A stretch of 64,000 nt of DNA, from NCBI RefSeq assembly GCF_016801865.2, contig NC_068938.1, positions 72,811,021 through 72,875,020 on the forward strand, in the 5' to 3' direction. The translations under genes and the position numbers were made by a program. Within the stretch, counting starts at the first letter, position 1. Each line of letters opens with the position of its first letter. Under the pieces are notes generated by a model, which worked only from the letters and a program-made list of their open reading frames with translations, did not search any database and was not told the DNA's origin. Below are positions 32,760 through 44,770 of the stretch, in pieces. This DNA comes from Culex pipiens pallens (lineage: Eukaryota; Arthropoda; Insecta; Diptera; Culicidae).

Positions 32760-33732
32760 GTAAGTGTGACTATTTTCTGACTCTTCTGCTACAATCGTCA
32801 CCCAGAAAAAGGGAGAAAGTGGAAAAATAAAGCTTCTAATTTGAATTAGGGTCAATATTTTAAACGAGGGGGAACCACAAAAGCGCGCATTTCCATGGGT
32901 ACCTACCTGTTTGCGCTGAGCCACCCCACCTTCCCCGAATTCCCCTCCTAAAACAGTCATTATTGGCAAGGAAGGGGGCCCGACGGCGATAACAATCTTT
33001 CGAAGCTTTGAAGAGCAAGGTTGTTGACGTTGGCGACAGAGGGAAAAGGTCCCTGTTCCTGAACTTTGGGGACAGGGATAAGGTTTCCACCCGCACACAA
33101 TAAGAAGGGGGAATTGCGTGACTGAAAGCGCGCAGTGATTGGGTTTGTTTCGTCACCGAAAATTCCTGGGAATTGTTGGGAGAAGGAATGGTTCCTTTAA
33201 TTATGAATGTTGGATTTATGTTTGGCGTTTCGTAACTTCAGATTTTTTGATCTAATTGATGGTTTGACTAGAAGCTTGCATTTTATCATTGAAACACAAT
33301 CCTAAGCTATTTATTCCATTTCTTGTACGTGATAAAATCATTGTTGAAGGACCAAATCCTTTTAAAGTTGTGTATGAAATTTTGATTGCAATTTTTCAAT
33401 AAACAAATCGATATCTAAAATTTATTCCACTTTTATGATGCATATAATAACCTTTTTTGACTCATCAACCTTGTTAAACGAAAAGGTTATCGTCAATATT
33501 TTTTTCGTCCGATGATAACGATAAAGTTATCGCTATCGTCGGGACGATAACGAAAGAAGAATCGTTATCAAAATGCGATAATATATACTTTTTGAAATGA
33601 ATTAAGTAATTTAACAAAACCATCTCAGACATTATTTTTTGAATGCGTTATTTTATTAAAAAAATCGCATTTTACATTTTTAACTCAAATGTTGCAAGAG
33701 TTCACATAAAATTTTCTGTCGTTTGATAGCAA
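32760..33732. other. Probable start of a long intron, no gene seen
   Basis: Mostly single-copy sequence falling from GC-balanced to AT-rich. 33490-33590 has repeated GATAACG motifs with inverted symmetry (GTTATCG). No coding exon is supported. Confidence 0.5.
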
Positions 33733-33734
33733 TA

Positions 33735-34059
33735 CAGCTCGATTATTCGAAGTTTCGATTATCCGAAGTTCGACTATCCGAAGGTTTGTATGGGACTTCG
33801 GACAATCGAATCACGAACAAAAAAAATCGTATTTTTTTCATTTTCTAAAAATTCTAAAAATTCGAGTTCTGCGTCCCCGTTTTAGTAAAATTTGAGTTGT
33901 TGATTGCCTTTTTTGGATTTAATAATTCTGAATCATTTTAGCGTAGTCTAGGGGCCATACCTACTTAAGGTCGCCAATCAAAAATTAGACAACGAAAAAT
34001 TTTTATTTTCGTGGTTCGATTATTCGAAGAGATTTTTTCCGAGGTTTTCGAATAATCGA
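33735..34059. mobile_element. pogo/Tigger-like MITE, TA duplication
   Basis: Left end CAGCTCGATTATTCGAAG and right end CGAATAATCGAGTCTGGAAT are inverted and flanked by TA. Related to 58203-58511. The theme of GATTATCCGAA ends with TA duplication is characteristic of pogo-like non-autonomous elements. Confidence 0.8.
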
Positions 34060-35185
34060 GTCTGGAATGTATTTCAAATTATAAAAAAATATTATTAAAA
34101 AAAAAACAAATTATGTGAAAATTTTAGAGTTTAATACAATAATACACTTGTTTTTAAATTAGCTGTATTTTCAGAAATATAAGCAAATAATTAATGTGTT
34201 CAAAGATTATGCTTGAACAAGTTCATTTTCTCATAGTGTTGGAACTATAAATTACAAATATTATTCTTGTCTTTATTTTTCTTTATATTATGCAGTTACT
34301 TTTTTACGAGCTTTTGAAAAAATATCAGGACTTTTCTTTAAAAAGTTGCTGTTTTTTTTGCTTTTTGGGTGTTTTTGGGTAGGGTAAACTAATTAGCTTT
34401 GTTCTAGAAAGTTGTGCGAAATTGACTAAAACTTATTGTAGAAAAAAGGGGAAAATATTAAAAAATGTTTCGATTGAGTAACGCACATTTTTCTTAAAAG
34501 TGCTGCAAAGAACCTCCAAGAGATCTTTTTTCTTTGTTTTGATATGTTTAGAAAACACTCAAAAATTATTCAAAAAAATATTTGTTATACATGAATTGTT
34601 TGATAAACTGATCAACTCCAAACCTCTTACGCATTTGACGTTAAATTTAACGTCAAACTATTTTTACAATAAATTTAAAAAAAGTGCCGGTTTTCGTACA
34701 TAGTTTCCTTTAGTTTAGTTGTACATAACTTACTGCAGTTTGAAACATTTTTTAAATGTTTTGTAAACCAAAATTACCAGGTTTTGTAAACATGCTCAAT
34801 TTTGGCCTAAAAAGAATATTTCAAGTTTTAAAATATTTTACATACCATACTAAACTGGTTATATTTTGAACACAAAAGTGCAGGTTTTATGTAAAATTGC
34901 TGTAAGGGATCATCCACAAACCACTCCCCCCCCCCCTCTCGTGGACAATGCGAGCCAAACATTTCATTAGGACACAAAACCAAAAACCGCGATTCGACAA
35001 AATTGCTGGCAAAAAGTGTACAACTTAACTGTTTCAATTCCTATCCTATCCTCAACTCTGCTTAAATGCTTCTTAATTTATGTTGATTTTAGCAATAAAA
35101 CTCAAAACTTTAAAACTTTAGTGAGTTTTCAAAAAGCCGTAAGAGCCACCGTGACCTCCGGTACTAATATTTGTATTTCTCCAAA
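34060..35185. other. AT-rich stretch with a MITE fragment
   Basis: No gene. 34903-34960 is a fragment of the ACCACGTGG family (GGGATCATCCACAAACCACT, C-run, CTCGTGGACAATG). GCTTTTTGGGTGTTTTT at 34359 is a trace of the TTCTGGAG family. Confidence 0.5.
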
Positions 35186-35281
35186 TGGAGCACTTCCATT
35201 CGAGCAGTTTTTGCTTTTATCTACAATGTATTTCTTATGGAGCGAACTGTCAAAAACTGCTCGACTGCGGGTGCTCCATTG
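35186..35281. mobile_element. MITE, ATGGAGC...GCTCCATT family
   Basis: One arm carries ATGGAGCGAACTGTCAAAAA then CTGCTCGACTGCGGGTGCTCCATT; the other begins ATGGAGCACTTCCATTCGAG. Related to 31081-31174. Confidence 0.7.
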
Positions 35282-35327
35282 CATCAAAACTTCATTTATT
35301 TTCAGTTTGGGGCACTTGAAAGACGTG

Positions 35328-36297
35328 ACACCTATGTGGCTATTACCTACAATGGCTGATATGATGGAATTGTACAAAAATTTCATCTATTTTTTAGATC
35401 CGGAAAAAAAGTACATAAATATCACCTAAGTGGCCATACCTCGAGATAGGGTTGCCAGATCATCAATGTTTAGGACTCGTTGGAAAGGTCTTTTGTTAAC
35501 CTAACCAACGATGGGTGGGATGGTCGATCCGGACATAGTTTACATACATTTAAATTAGATCCAGCTTCAAAAAAGTACATAAATGTCACTTAAGTGACCA
35601 TATCTCGAGACAGGGTTGCCAGATCTTCAATGTTTTAGGCTCGTTGGAAAGGTCTTTTAATAACCTAACCAGCGATGAGTCAGATGGTGGATCCGGACAT
35701 AGTTTACATACATTTAAGTGAGATCCGGCTTCCAAAAAGGACATCAACATCACTTAAGTCTACATATCCCGAGACAGGGTTGCCAGATCTTCAATATTTT
35801 GGACTCGTTGGAAAGGTCTTTTGATAACCTAACCAACGATGGGTCAGATGGTGGATCCGGACATAGTTCACATACATTTAAGTGAGATCCGGCTTCCAAA
35901 AAGGACATCAACATCACTTAAGTGGGCATATTTCGTTACAGGGTTGCCAGATCTTCAATGTTTTAGGCTCGTTGGAAACTTTTTTTGATAATCTAAGTGA
36001 GATTTTTATACATTACTTTTGAACTACTTATCGAAACTTCAATCTGTATGAAACTCGATCCATGGGACCCTAAACCAAGTCGAATGCAACAGGTTCGGGT
36101 CAAATCGGTTCAGCCAGTGCTGAGAAACATGAGCTAGTTTGTTGGTCACATTCATACATACACACACACATGCACACAGACATTTGTTCAGTTTTCGATT
36201 CTGAGTCGATATGTATGCATGAAGGTGGGTCTACGACGTTTTTATACAAAGTTTATTTTTAGAGCAGGATTATAGCCTTACCTCAGTGAGGAAGGCA
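35328..36297 (+). repeat. Interspersed repeat 'CCTTCCTCAC', copy B, four 164-bp units
   Basis: The internal marker GTTGCCAGATC starts at 35451, 35615, 35779 and 35943, an exact 164-bp period. It ends CCTCAGTGAGGAAGGCA after the CA tract and ATTCTGAGTCGATATGT. Confidence 0.88.
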
Positions 36298-39200
36298 AGA
36301 AGGCTTTCCAACTGTTAGGCCCTTTTTAAATGCAATATCGAAGAGAACTAAAAGGGCGCTATCGCCTGATTGTTGTTTTTGATGATGTTTATAGGCCTTA
36401 TTGTATAGTTAGAAATAATGAGGAATTCAGCGGAAATTTTGATAATTGGTGAAGTTTTGTGATCGAATTGTGTAGGTAAGGTATGTGAAACATAAAAATT
36501 CTTAGAAAGTGTACTGAACAGCAGTCGTGGAACCGTATTAAATATTGTATTTCGACGAAGTTTTTTTCTGCAGAAATCATTGGTGAAAGGTAGATCAAAC
36601 TTTGTTTTGAAGTGAATTAGTGTTAAGAATGTATGAAAAGTTCACGTTATAACGTAGAAAGTTCCTTAACCACGAAAAACTAACGAAAAATAAAAGGGCA
36701 CAATTGAATTTTTTTCTGGTTTGTAGTGAACATTGTTATGTCCCTTTTGTGTTTTTGATTTTTTGAATAGAAAATTGTTTGCTATCAATTTGATTCTTGG
36801 AGGGCATGTAAGGAGTGTACTAATGAATGGAATAGTGGAATGATCCCAAATGTTTACGTTTCAGTTTTGTGCCCTAATGAAATGTTTGACTCGAATGGAG
36901 CATTTCCATTCGAGCAAATTTTGCAATCTTCTTTTCAATTATAAATCAAAATTTTGAAAATTATAGATTGCTATCCATTTTATCTATTTGTTTAAGAATT
37001 AAAAAAAACTACCATAAAATACATAGAGCTTGCCTTAATCATGAGTGTGACGCATGCAACTGAAATCACTGAATCAGATCTGGACCACGAAACAGCTTCT
37101 CTCGAGTTGTGTTTACGTCACGAAATAAGGGAAGCAGCAGCAGCAGCAAAAAGTTAGCAGCAGCTCCCAGTATTAGTAGTGGTACTAAACCGTCACCACC
37201 ATCACGAACAATGCTGCCCTAAGTGGACGACGATATTGTAGTCGCTGTTCTGTCTTGGTTTGAGTGCCTTTTGCCTCCGTCCAGAGATCGCAGGTTGAAA
37301 ATAAAAATATACGCGCACAAGCAATAACTTTACGGATGACTCAACTGGTCTGGGGCGACTTTCGTTTGTTGACGATTTTTGTTTGAGCGAAATTATTCCG
37401 GAGGTGGCCTGGCCTGATGATTTTCGCGACAGCTAATTGTCATCGCCAGCAGAGCGTACAAACCGCCGTTATCTCCAGTGTGTGAGTTGGCGCGTTGCTA
37501 CCGGACAATTAGCGGAAATATTTGACTAGGCATAGTTTCAACTGTATAAACCCAACCAAATTAGGAGGGAAAAGTACTGGGATGTGTTAATCAACTCTCT
37601 GCAAATCTTCTGGACAAGCCTATCTAATGATATCAAGGAAAACACTGTAATTGGGCTAATTTCCAAGTGTAAACAAAGAGTCTATCCTGCTCGTTCCCAA
37701 TGTAAACATTAACTGACGTGAGCATCTTACACTGGACCATTTACATTGTTCTGCTTGATGTGTATCATGATGTCTCAGAATCACCAAAATCCTGCCTGAA
37801 CAATGTTTGTAAACAAAACGTCATAGATATATAATTAAGGTGGTGTTAACAAATCTAGATTAAATGTTAAAAAGGTTCTATCTGCATAGGAAACCCATGA
37901 CTTATAGGTTGGTTTGAAAATTTAAGCTAGAAATAAAATCACGACTGATTTTTTTTCTATCTGAATCGAAATGATAAGTGTTTCCACAGGGTGGCAGCTC
38001 AAGTCGGGAATTCGGCAAAGTCCGCAAAAAATTGGGAAAAAGTCGGGAATTTGAGATTTTTTGTCAAAAAGTCGGGAATCCCAAGCATATCTGTTTAATT
38101 TTTGTTGTAACTCGTGAATAATTTTTCAATATTTTATAAAATTTTCAAATTGAATTTGCGCAATTATTAAATTATTATGCTCTCTTTAAATTTAAGGTTC
38201 CTTTCACAATTATTTGAAAATGCAAAGGTAATTTAAGACATTAATAATCCTGTTCGGTGCCGAACGTGATTATGTTCTACCCGACTTCGCGCAATCGACG
38301 CGCAGCGTGTAACAGACGCACCGCTGCCAACCTGACAGCGTCGAAAGAGAGAGATCGAGAAAAAACGGCGCTTGAGAAAATTCTCTAAAACTTTCCCGAA
38401 AAAAGTATTTTGCTATCTTGCTCCTGCCAGAAGATACTGCGTGCTCAAAACTGGTCTAAAACGTGATTTCCGTGCAAAAATGTTAGTTCTGAACAGAACT
38501 AACCACAAAAAGGGAAAATATGACGGTAAATCGCCGTAAAAACAACGGAATCCGTTCATCGTTTTATGATGATGGGGAAAAGTGCACTTTTGGCGTCAAG
38601 AGAGAGAGAGAACACTTCTGTCCTCTGAGTAATTTTCTAGGAGGAGGTTTTTTTCCCCTTTGAACATTTGAAGTGCTGGCCTGGGTGGTAGCAGAAAAAG
38701 CGTTTATTTCTTCTAATGGTCATAGTTGATGATGTTGGTATTTGTGAAAAGTTCTACTGAAAATTGAAAAAAAAATAATGATAAAAATAGCTAACTTTGT
38801 GGTTTCAACGATCGACACTAAATACTTTGAATATTTCCTACATCCAAGCCTGTTGCACTATCCTTTCCATTTGGACGTCTTTCCCCGATGTTGTTCCAGA
38901 TTTAGCCCCGGGAAAATAAAGAGCCAAACCGCACAAACATCTGTAGCACTCGTTTTTTTTCCTTCTACTGATATTGCTGCCTGCCACTCCAGTGCAAATG
39001 AAATCCTAAAAGAGTACCCATTTCAATATTTACATTTTCCTTTCAGCCCGTCCAAGGTTGAACCCACAACGAGAGAGAGATGAAACGAAACGAGATGAAA
39101 AAAGAACCAGAATGTGCAAGAGTAACTCTTCAGAAAAACTGTGTGTTGCCTCGCCTTTTTTTTGCTTTGCTCCGATGATGATGGCCACATTTGTGTTGTG

Positions 39201-40038
39201 TCAATGTGTGAGAGTGGGGTTTGCTCTGCATAAATTCCGAGAAGAAAAAAGGAAAACAAACACTTCCGGTTCCGTACCCGACGTTGATGGTTTCACGAAT
39301 TGCGAAAAGTGTCAGGTTGATGTGGCGCAGCGTACAAATCGTTGGATGCATCTCTTGAGACATGCTCGGTAGATTGTGTTTCCACCTTCACCGGCTGTTC
39401 ATGGCTGGAACTAATTTATGGAGCCAATTTCCAACGGATCATCTGCAGTAACAATTTTACGATTGTCGCAATGACTTTGGACGCAGGTTCCACCCAACCC
39501 TAGAGGTCACTTGAACCGTTGAAGTCACAGCTGATGAAGCCGAACTAGCCAGCTTGGTAACGGTTTCCGTTGGTGGCCTTGAACTAGAGTCAGATCGGCA
39601 GCAGCGCCTTTGGAAATCGCTAATTGACCCCCACCCTATCGGTTACTTCGAATGGAATTTGAGTTGCTGGAGTTCACGTGACGGATGGTCGGCGGATCGG
39701 TACAGCGTGAAGGTTGCGTAGATTTCACCACGCCGCGCGCGCAAGGTCCTCTCCTTCGACGGCTAGCCGTTGAAGTGACCAGCAAAAACCATTTTGAAGC
39801 GTTGGCTGCATGGTGCACGAAATATTTCCATCGTTCATATCGGTTTTGTTTTCGCTATAGCGTCGTAAAAGCAATCAGGTATCAAGATTGAGAAATTAAG
39901 AGCTTTGTACTTCTAAAGGATGGAATTAGTCAGAATTGTAGTTTCCGAGGATATCTTGAACAAAGAAACTGAAAAGAAACGGAAACCTGATTGAGTTAAA
40001 AGGGAACAAATCTAATTTTATTGTTAAAAACGTTATTT
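36298..40038. other. Largely single-copy, probably intronic DNA
   Basis: No convincing exon on either strand. 37125-37170 has a CAG-rich tract; 38270-38400 and 39600-39800 are GC-richer. The open frames (for example about 100 codons at 39058) have compositions typical of chance ORFs. 36895-36930 is a fragment of the ATGGAGC MITE. Confidence 0.5.
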
Positions 40039-40767
40039 AATCCACCTTTAGGTGGTTGGTGCCTTCCTCTCATTTATAGAGTGATTACAATCCCCTAAAG
40101 TGTCCACATTGTTTATGGATCTCCCCTAACGTGATCGCAGCACATAAGAGGTCCTAATAAAAATAAGTGACGAGTAAAAAAATAGACTTCCTACAGACTT
40201 TTTGTCAAGATTATACAGACACCGCCTTTCAGGAAAATGGCATCCTTCTACAAGGCTTTTTTCGTGGCGATCAGACGGGACCATTTGAGGTTATGTAAAT
40301 TCAGACCATTTTTTAAAATGCTTGTAATTTTAGATAGGTAAGTCTGATCTTGAAAATTCTTAATCCACAATAAAGGTCTTCTCATATGCTTTCTAAAAAT
40401 ATATAACATGTGAGGCTTTCATGAAAAAAACACCCTTTTTACCATAATTTTAATTTAATATGAAACAGTTTTTTTGACATAACTTTTTAAATACATTATA
40501 AAACCGCATGAATTTAAATAGCAACTTAGGGAACGTTAAGACGGATCGATTAAAACCATTCCGGCCAAAATCGGTTGAGCCTGTGACAAGATATTCCAGT
40601 GACATTGATTTGGTACACATGTCTACATACAGCCAAACACACAGACATTTGCTCAGCTGGTGATTCTGAGTCGATATGTACAAATGCAGGTAGGTCTAGG
40701 AGGTCTAACTAAAAAGTTCGTTTTTCGAGTGGTTTTATAGCCTTTCCTCAGTAAAGTGAGGAAGGCA
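40039..40767 (+). repeat. Interspersed repeat 'CCTTCCTCAC', copy C
   Basis: It starts AATCCACCTTTAGGTGGTTG and ends GTGAGGAAGGCA. The interior resembles copy D (ATATAACATGTGAGG; GATATTCCAGTGACATTGAT) more than copies A, B or E. Confidence 0.82.
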
Positions 40768-41154
40768 AAAAATACCCATATCAGAGTTCAAAATATTGTA
40801 AAATACACGCTTTTTAATTTTAATTGATTTTTTTTTATTCGGTTGCAGTAGCACCAAAAACCTACATCGTTTTAACACAATATACAAACAATTTTAGTGT
40901 TTACAATTATTTTTTAAATATCCGGTCAAACTCCATTGGTTTCCACCTGTGGAGGAGTTTGGTTAATGCAAAATTAAATAAATGAATGTTCGTCACTTTT
41001 TAATTTGACTTTGACCAACCAACGGGGTACAAACTAAAAAAGTGTCAAACGAAAAAGTGACCAACCACCGGGGGTTGAGTGTGAACATTTTTAGGAAAAA
41101 TATAATTTTAAGAAAAAATTCCAAGCAATAAAAAAACTAAAAATATCAAAATCA

Positions 41155-41372
41155 AATCAAATTATTCGCTCTACAGCATTTCCCGTAGAAACTAGGTGTC
41201 CGAAGGCTTGATTGTTGAGGCAATTGCAAACCTCTTTTTACACCTTAGCTTCCATTCACCCCGGGATTCGAACTGACAACCTTTGGATTGTTGGCCCAAC
41301 TACCTACAAGCGACACCACCGAGACATGACCCAGGGAGACGACTCCTACACCTGGACTGAGCTAACGATCGA
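41155..41372 (-). mobile_element. SINE, second-unit-only copy
   Basis: Matches the 3' tRNA-like unit and body of 9190-9580 (AGCTCAGTCCAGGTG, CGAATCCCGGGGTG, CAAGCCTTCGGACACCTAG) but lacks the first head. It is either 5' truncated or a monomeric form. Confidence 0.75.
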
Positions 41373-41482
41373 ATTATTCTTTTATTTTCTAACTAATAAT
41401 TCTTCCGATTCCAAACTACCAATTACTTACACAACCTGGATCATGTGTTGTGAAAATCAAAAAAAGCGAACAATCCACTTTA

Positions 41483-41709
41483 ACTACCCCCGGGTCTTTT
41501 GTGATCTCTGTTGCAAGTTTCTGCTCATTTCTAGGCGTCCGAAGGTTATGTGTGGTGAGTCACCCAAACCTCTTTTACGCAATTGGACCGACGTTTTACT
41601 TCCCCATCCGATAGAAGGCAAGAAGGATAAGGCGGAAATCGAACCCGCGCCCCATAGCAACTTAGGGATCGGCAGCCGAAGCCGCTAACCACCGCGCCAC
41701 GAGGCCAAT
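41483..41709 (-). mobile_element. Monomeric tRNA-derived SINE with a different head
   Basis: On the minus strand: GTGGCGCGGTGGTTAGC (box A-like), CGGGTTCGATTTCC (box B), then ATCGGATGGGGAAGTAAAAC and the AAAAGAGGTTTGGGTGA body and tail ending ACAAAAGACCCGGG. The head differs from those at 7260 and 9580; the part after it is shared with 7238-7659, minus the second tRNA-like unit. Confidence 0.82.
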
Positions 41710-41734
41710 CAATGAAACTCTAAATTACCTAAAA

Positions 41735-41852
41735 TAACTGGCTACTTTGGGCATACCAAAAGCACCAAAAAATTTCAGCCAAATAAAAAAAAAAATCAAA
41801 AATTTAAATTTAAAAAAATAACGATTTCGTAGAGAATTGCTCATTTACTCTA
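41735..41852. repeat. Fragment of the 'GAGAATTGCTCA' repeat
   Basis: GGCTACTTTGGGCATACCAA ... TTCGTAGAGAATTGCTCA matches the end of copies at 53650-53795 and 62640-62757. Confidence 0.75.
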
Positions 41853-41867
41853 TTTGGTTTGGTTCAG

Positions 41868-42596
41868 CAAGCCCTTGAACATTTCTAGCAGACGGAGGGC
41901 TCCCTGCATGACAACCGTGTAGAGCTCATCGGCAAGACGGAGCCGGACAAGGGCGGTCGAAAGGCGCAAAATTCCCAGCAAGTTTCGAGCCGATTCGCGT
42001 GTCTCGCGGTGCGTACGACGTACGCGTTGACGATGTATTTAGACCAATCCGGCCTGATGACCGGAATTTTGCGCTTGCACAGTGAGATGTGCCGGCGGAT
42101 CAACTACATGTCCAGTGTTTTGATTCGTGATAGCGGCTGCTTTTCGTGGTAGCTCGTGATAGTCAGCTTGTAAGTCGTCTCGCCATCCTCGGACTTGTTC
42201 AGACAGACGATCTGGTGTGATTCCAGAAAAGTTTCACTAAGCAGTCCCGGAACCAAGCCCTTGCTGATGGAAAAGCCGTTTTAAAATACAATCCAGAGTC
42301 AAGCTGGGTGGAGAAGGTATAACCAGCCACTATCGGTCCCACCAAAATACTGCCGTTGTGAAAGATCGTCTCGTAGTGAACCAATCTATCGAAGAAACCA
42401 CTCGACACGTGTCCACCGTCATCATGGGCTTCATCTCGGTGCAACGGGAAACAATTCCTCGAACCGTGACCAACTTGCCGATGCTCTCCGCCTTTACCTT
42501 CCGGATCGAAACCACCTTCGACACGCTTGATGCCTTGAAGTAAATTCAGTAACGCTTGTCCAGCTCGGTCAGAATCGTGTCCAACGCATCATGCTA
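41868..42596 (-). pseudogene. Mcm7: MCM7 pseudogene, central ATPase region missing
   Basis: Replicative helicase subunit MCM7 homology on the minus strand, in order: DALDTILTELDKRY and KAESIGKLVTVRGIVSRCTE then MKPMMTV (N-terminal domain), GLLSETFLESHQIVCLNKSE, then directly RPDWSKYIVNAYV and, after frame changes, LLGILRLSTALVRLRLADEL and ALRLLEMFKG (C-terminal lid). The AAA+ core with Walker A, Walker B and arginine finger is absent. An in-frame TAG lies near the junction. No introns, so it is probably a processed copy. Further fragments of unclear frame continue to about 42800. Confidence 0.8.
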
Positions 42597-42957
42597 CTCG
42601 TTCGAATTCCGGGTCCGGGACGGACCTCGACGGATTGGTTCACCACCAGACAGTCTTCCGCAACGGCCGTCTCCTGGTGGAGACGATAATTGTGATGGAA
42701 ATGGCTGCTATAGTGGCTGATTATACCTCCTCCGACAAGCTTGTCTCTGGCTTGTTTTTCAAAACGTCCTTTTTCACCGGCTAGATTCCCGAGGTCCACT
42801 TCTGGGTTCCTAGTTTGGGGAGCACTTTAGCAGGGGCTTTCACTTGCCACAAACGATGACGGAACGATCAGACAATCGAAAACAAACATGGGATGAAAAC
42901 ATTTTGTGTTGACGTTTACACGCTTATCAGAAAAATATAGAGCAAAACATTCCATAA

Positions 42958-43245
42958 GGGAGCGTTCTTTTATTAAGTAACGCAAAATTTGCGATTTTTG
43001 ACCCCCCCTCCTCTCCCTTCGAAACAAATCGTAACAGATGAGCGATCCCCCTACCCCCCCCCCCCTGTAACGCGTAACACAAGGTCTTTTTGCAAATTTT
43101 TATGAGTGCTTATATGAAAATTTCGCGTTACGTAACATAATTTTTCATCACACCCCCCCTCCCCCAATTTTTGTAACATTTTGTAACAGACTCCGACACC
43201 CCCTCCTCCCCCCTAACTGCGTTACGCAATAAAAGAACTTTCCCC
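42958..43245. mobile_element. MITE, AGCGTTCTTTTATT ends with C-runs
   Basis: The left GGGAGCGTTCTTTTATTAAG then TAACGCA is inverted at the right as TGCGTTACGCAATAAAAG then AACTTTCCCC. C-rich runs and GTAACGCGTAACAC lie inside. Fragments recur at 43600-43699 and 52997-53130. Confidence 0.82.
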
Positions 43246-43273
43246 AATTCCAATCGTTCTGGAATTAACTGTA

Positions 43274-43398
43274 ATAGAGTTATCTAAGCCCGCTCTCACG
43301 CACACTAGCACGCCATTTGTTTTGCTGGCCGGTACAAAATTTAACCTCAATTTTTTTCGTGTACGTACACGCAATACATGCGCACGTAGATAACTCTA
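43274..43398. mobile_element. MITE 'TAGAGTTATCTA' family, intact copy
   Basis: Ends ATAGAGTTATCTA / TAGATAACTCTAT; interior GCTGGCCGGTACAAAATTTA and GTGTACGTACACG. It serves as the reference for the copies at 30.6-31.8 kb. Confidence 0.88.
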
Positions 43399-43498
43399 TG
43401 ATTTTTTGATAAAAGTTTTTTATTGGGTCCATTTACCGGGACCTCGTTAGGATCATAATAACATTTATCTTGATATAATGTTGCATTTTAAAGGAATA

Positions 43499-43582
43499 GT
43501 TCTGGAGTTTTTTTTTAAAAGGACCAATAAGCTATTGTCTTTCATATGTTTATTGGTCATTTTAAAAAAAAACTCGAGAGTT
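43499..43582. mobile_element. Short MITE, 'TTCTGGAG' family (84 bp)
   Basis: GTTCTGGAGTTTTTTTTT ... AAAACTCGAGAGTTC with inner ACCAATAA / TTATTGGT arms. Confidence 0.78.
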
Positions 43583-43879
43583 CTACCTACCCAAAAATTT
43601 CTGACTAGAACGCCTATATCGCCACAATCGCAATCGCAAGGAGAAGGATTTGACAAAAAAATCGTCGAGTGCGTTACGTAATAGAAAAATGCTCCCTTAC
43701 TATTCCCCATTTGAGTTTGATTAAAAAGTAGTCTTTTTTGGGGTAGCTGCATTTGTCGATCATCGACTGTCATCGACAATTTTTCAGTTGGATCACCCTG
43801 TGCATCCAAATTTAAAAACCAAAACAAAACTAGAAAAAAAATTGAAAAAAAAGTGAGGTTACGTTATTCTTCTCAGTTA

Positions 43880-44335
43880 ATTTAAATGTTCATAACTTTG
43901 GATAGGTAAGTCCGATCACTTTTTTTTTTAATCCACCTGAAAGGTCTTCTCATATGCTTTTCAAAAATATATAACATGTGAGGGTTTCATGAAAAAACCA
44001 CCCTTTTTACCATAATTTTAATTTAGTATGAAACAGTTTTTTTAACATAACTTTTTAAATACATGATAACATTGTATGAATTTAAATAGCAAGGTAGGGG
44101 ACGTTAAAACGGATCGATTAAAACCTTTCCGGCCAAAATCGGTTGAGCCTGTGACGAGATATTCCAGTGACATTGATTTGGTACACATGTCTACATACAG
44201 CCAAACACACAGACATTTGCTCAGCTGGTGATTCTGAGTCGATATGTACAAATGAAGGTAGGTCTAGGAGGTCTAATTAAAAAGTTCATTTTCCGAGTGA
44301 TTTTATAGCCTTTCCTCAGTAAAGTGAGGAAGGCA
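43880..44335 (+). repeat. Interspersed repeat 'CCTTCCTCAC', copy D, 5' truncated
   Basis: Close to copy C throughout and ending AAAGTGAGGAAGGCA. The TCCACCT start is missing. Confidence 0.82.
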
Positions 44336-44691
44336 AAACAGTTAAATAATACAATGTTTTCTTAAAATAAGACAGACAAAAGAAACATAAAGTCCGCAAT
44401 CATCTTTCAACACGGTGTAGCCTTGCTAGTTTTCGCCCTATTGAAAAGTCATTGCGGAAATGTTTCTTAGTTTGGCTGAGGAAATGGATTCAGATACTTT
44501 TATCATAATCGTTTGCTAGAATTAGGGAGACGACACATTTTTATTTTGTCAAATTATTCCTTTTGTCTAACTTTTAATATAATGGAAACATTCGGTAATA
44601 TATTTTTTAAAGCCTTACGTTTTAAATGGGCATCGTTGACCTTTCCACAAGATAGGCTTGATTTTTTTCTTTTTCCACGAAGTTTTAAATC

Positions 44692-44770
44692 AGGGGTGCT
44701 CAATGTTTTTGGATGCCGGGCCAAATTTGAAACTCAAATTAGCTTGCGGGCCAAATGTACAATATAGCTT
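44692..44770 (+). mobile_element. hAT-type terminus, partial element
   Basis: CAGGGGTGCTCAATG, then GCCGGGCCAAATTTGAAACT and GCGGGCCAAATG, the typical start of hAT elements. It is followed by about 1.2 kb of AT-rich sequence in which I saw no opposite end or transposase. Confidence 0.55.

Noticed and set aside
39058..39372. 104-codon open frame with a CxxC pair (CEKCQVD)
   Set aside because: Starts inside a GA-rich tract, composition is not coding-like, and there is no conserved domain or splice context.
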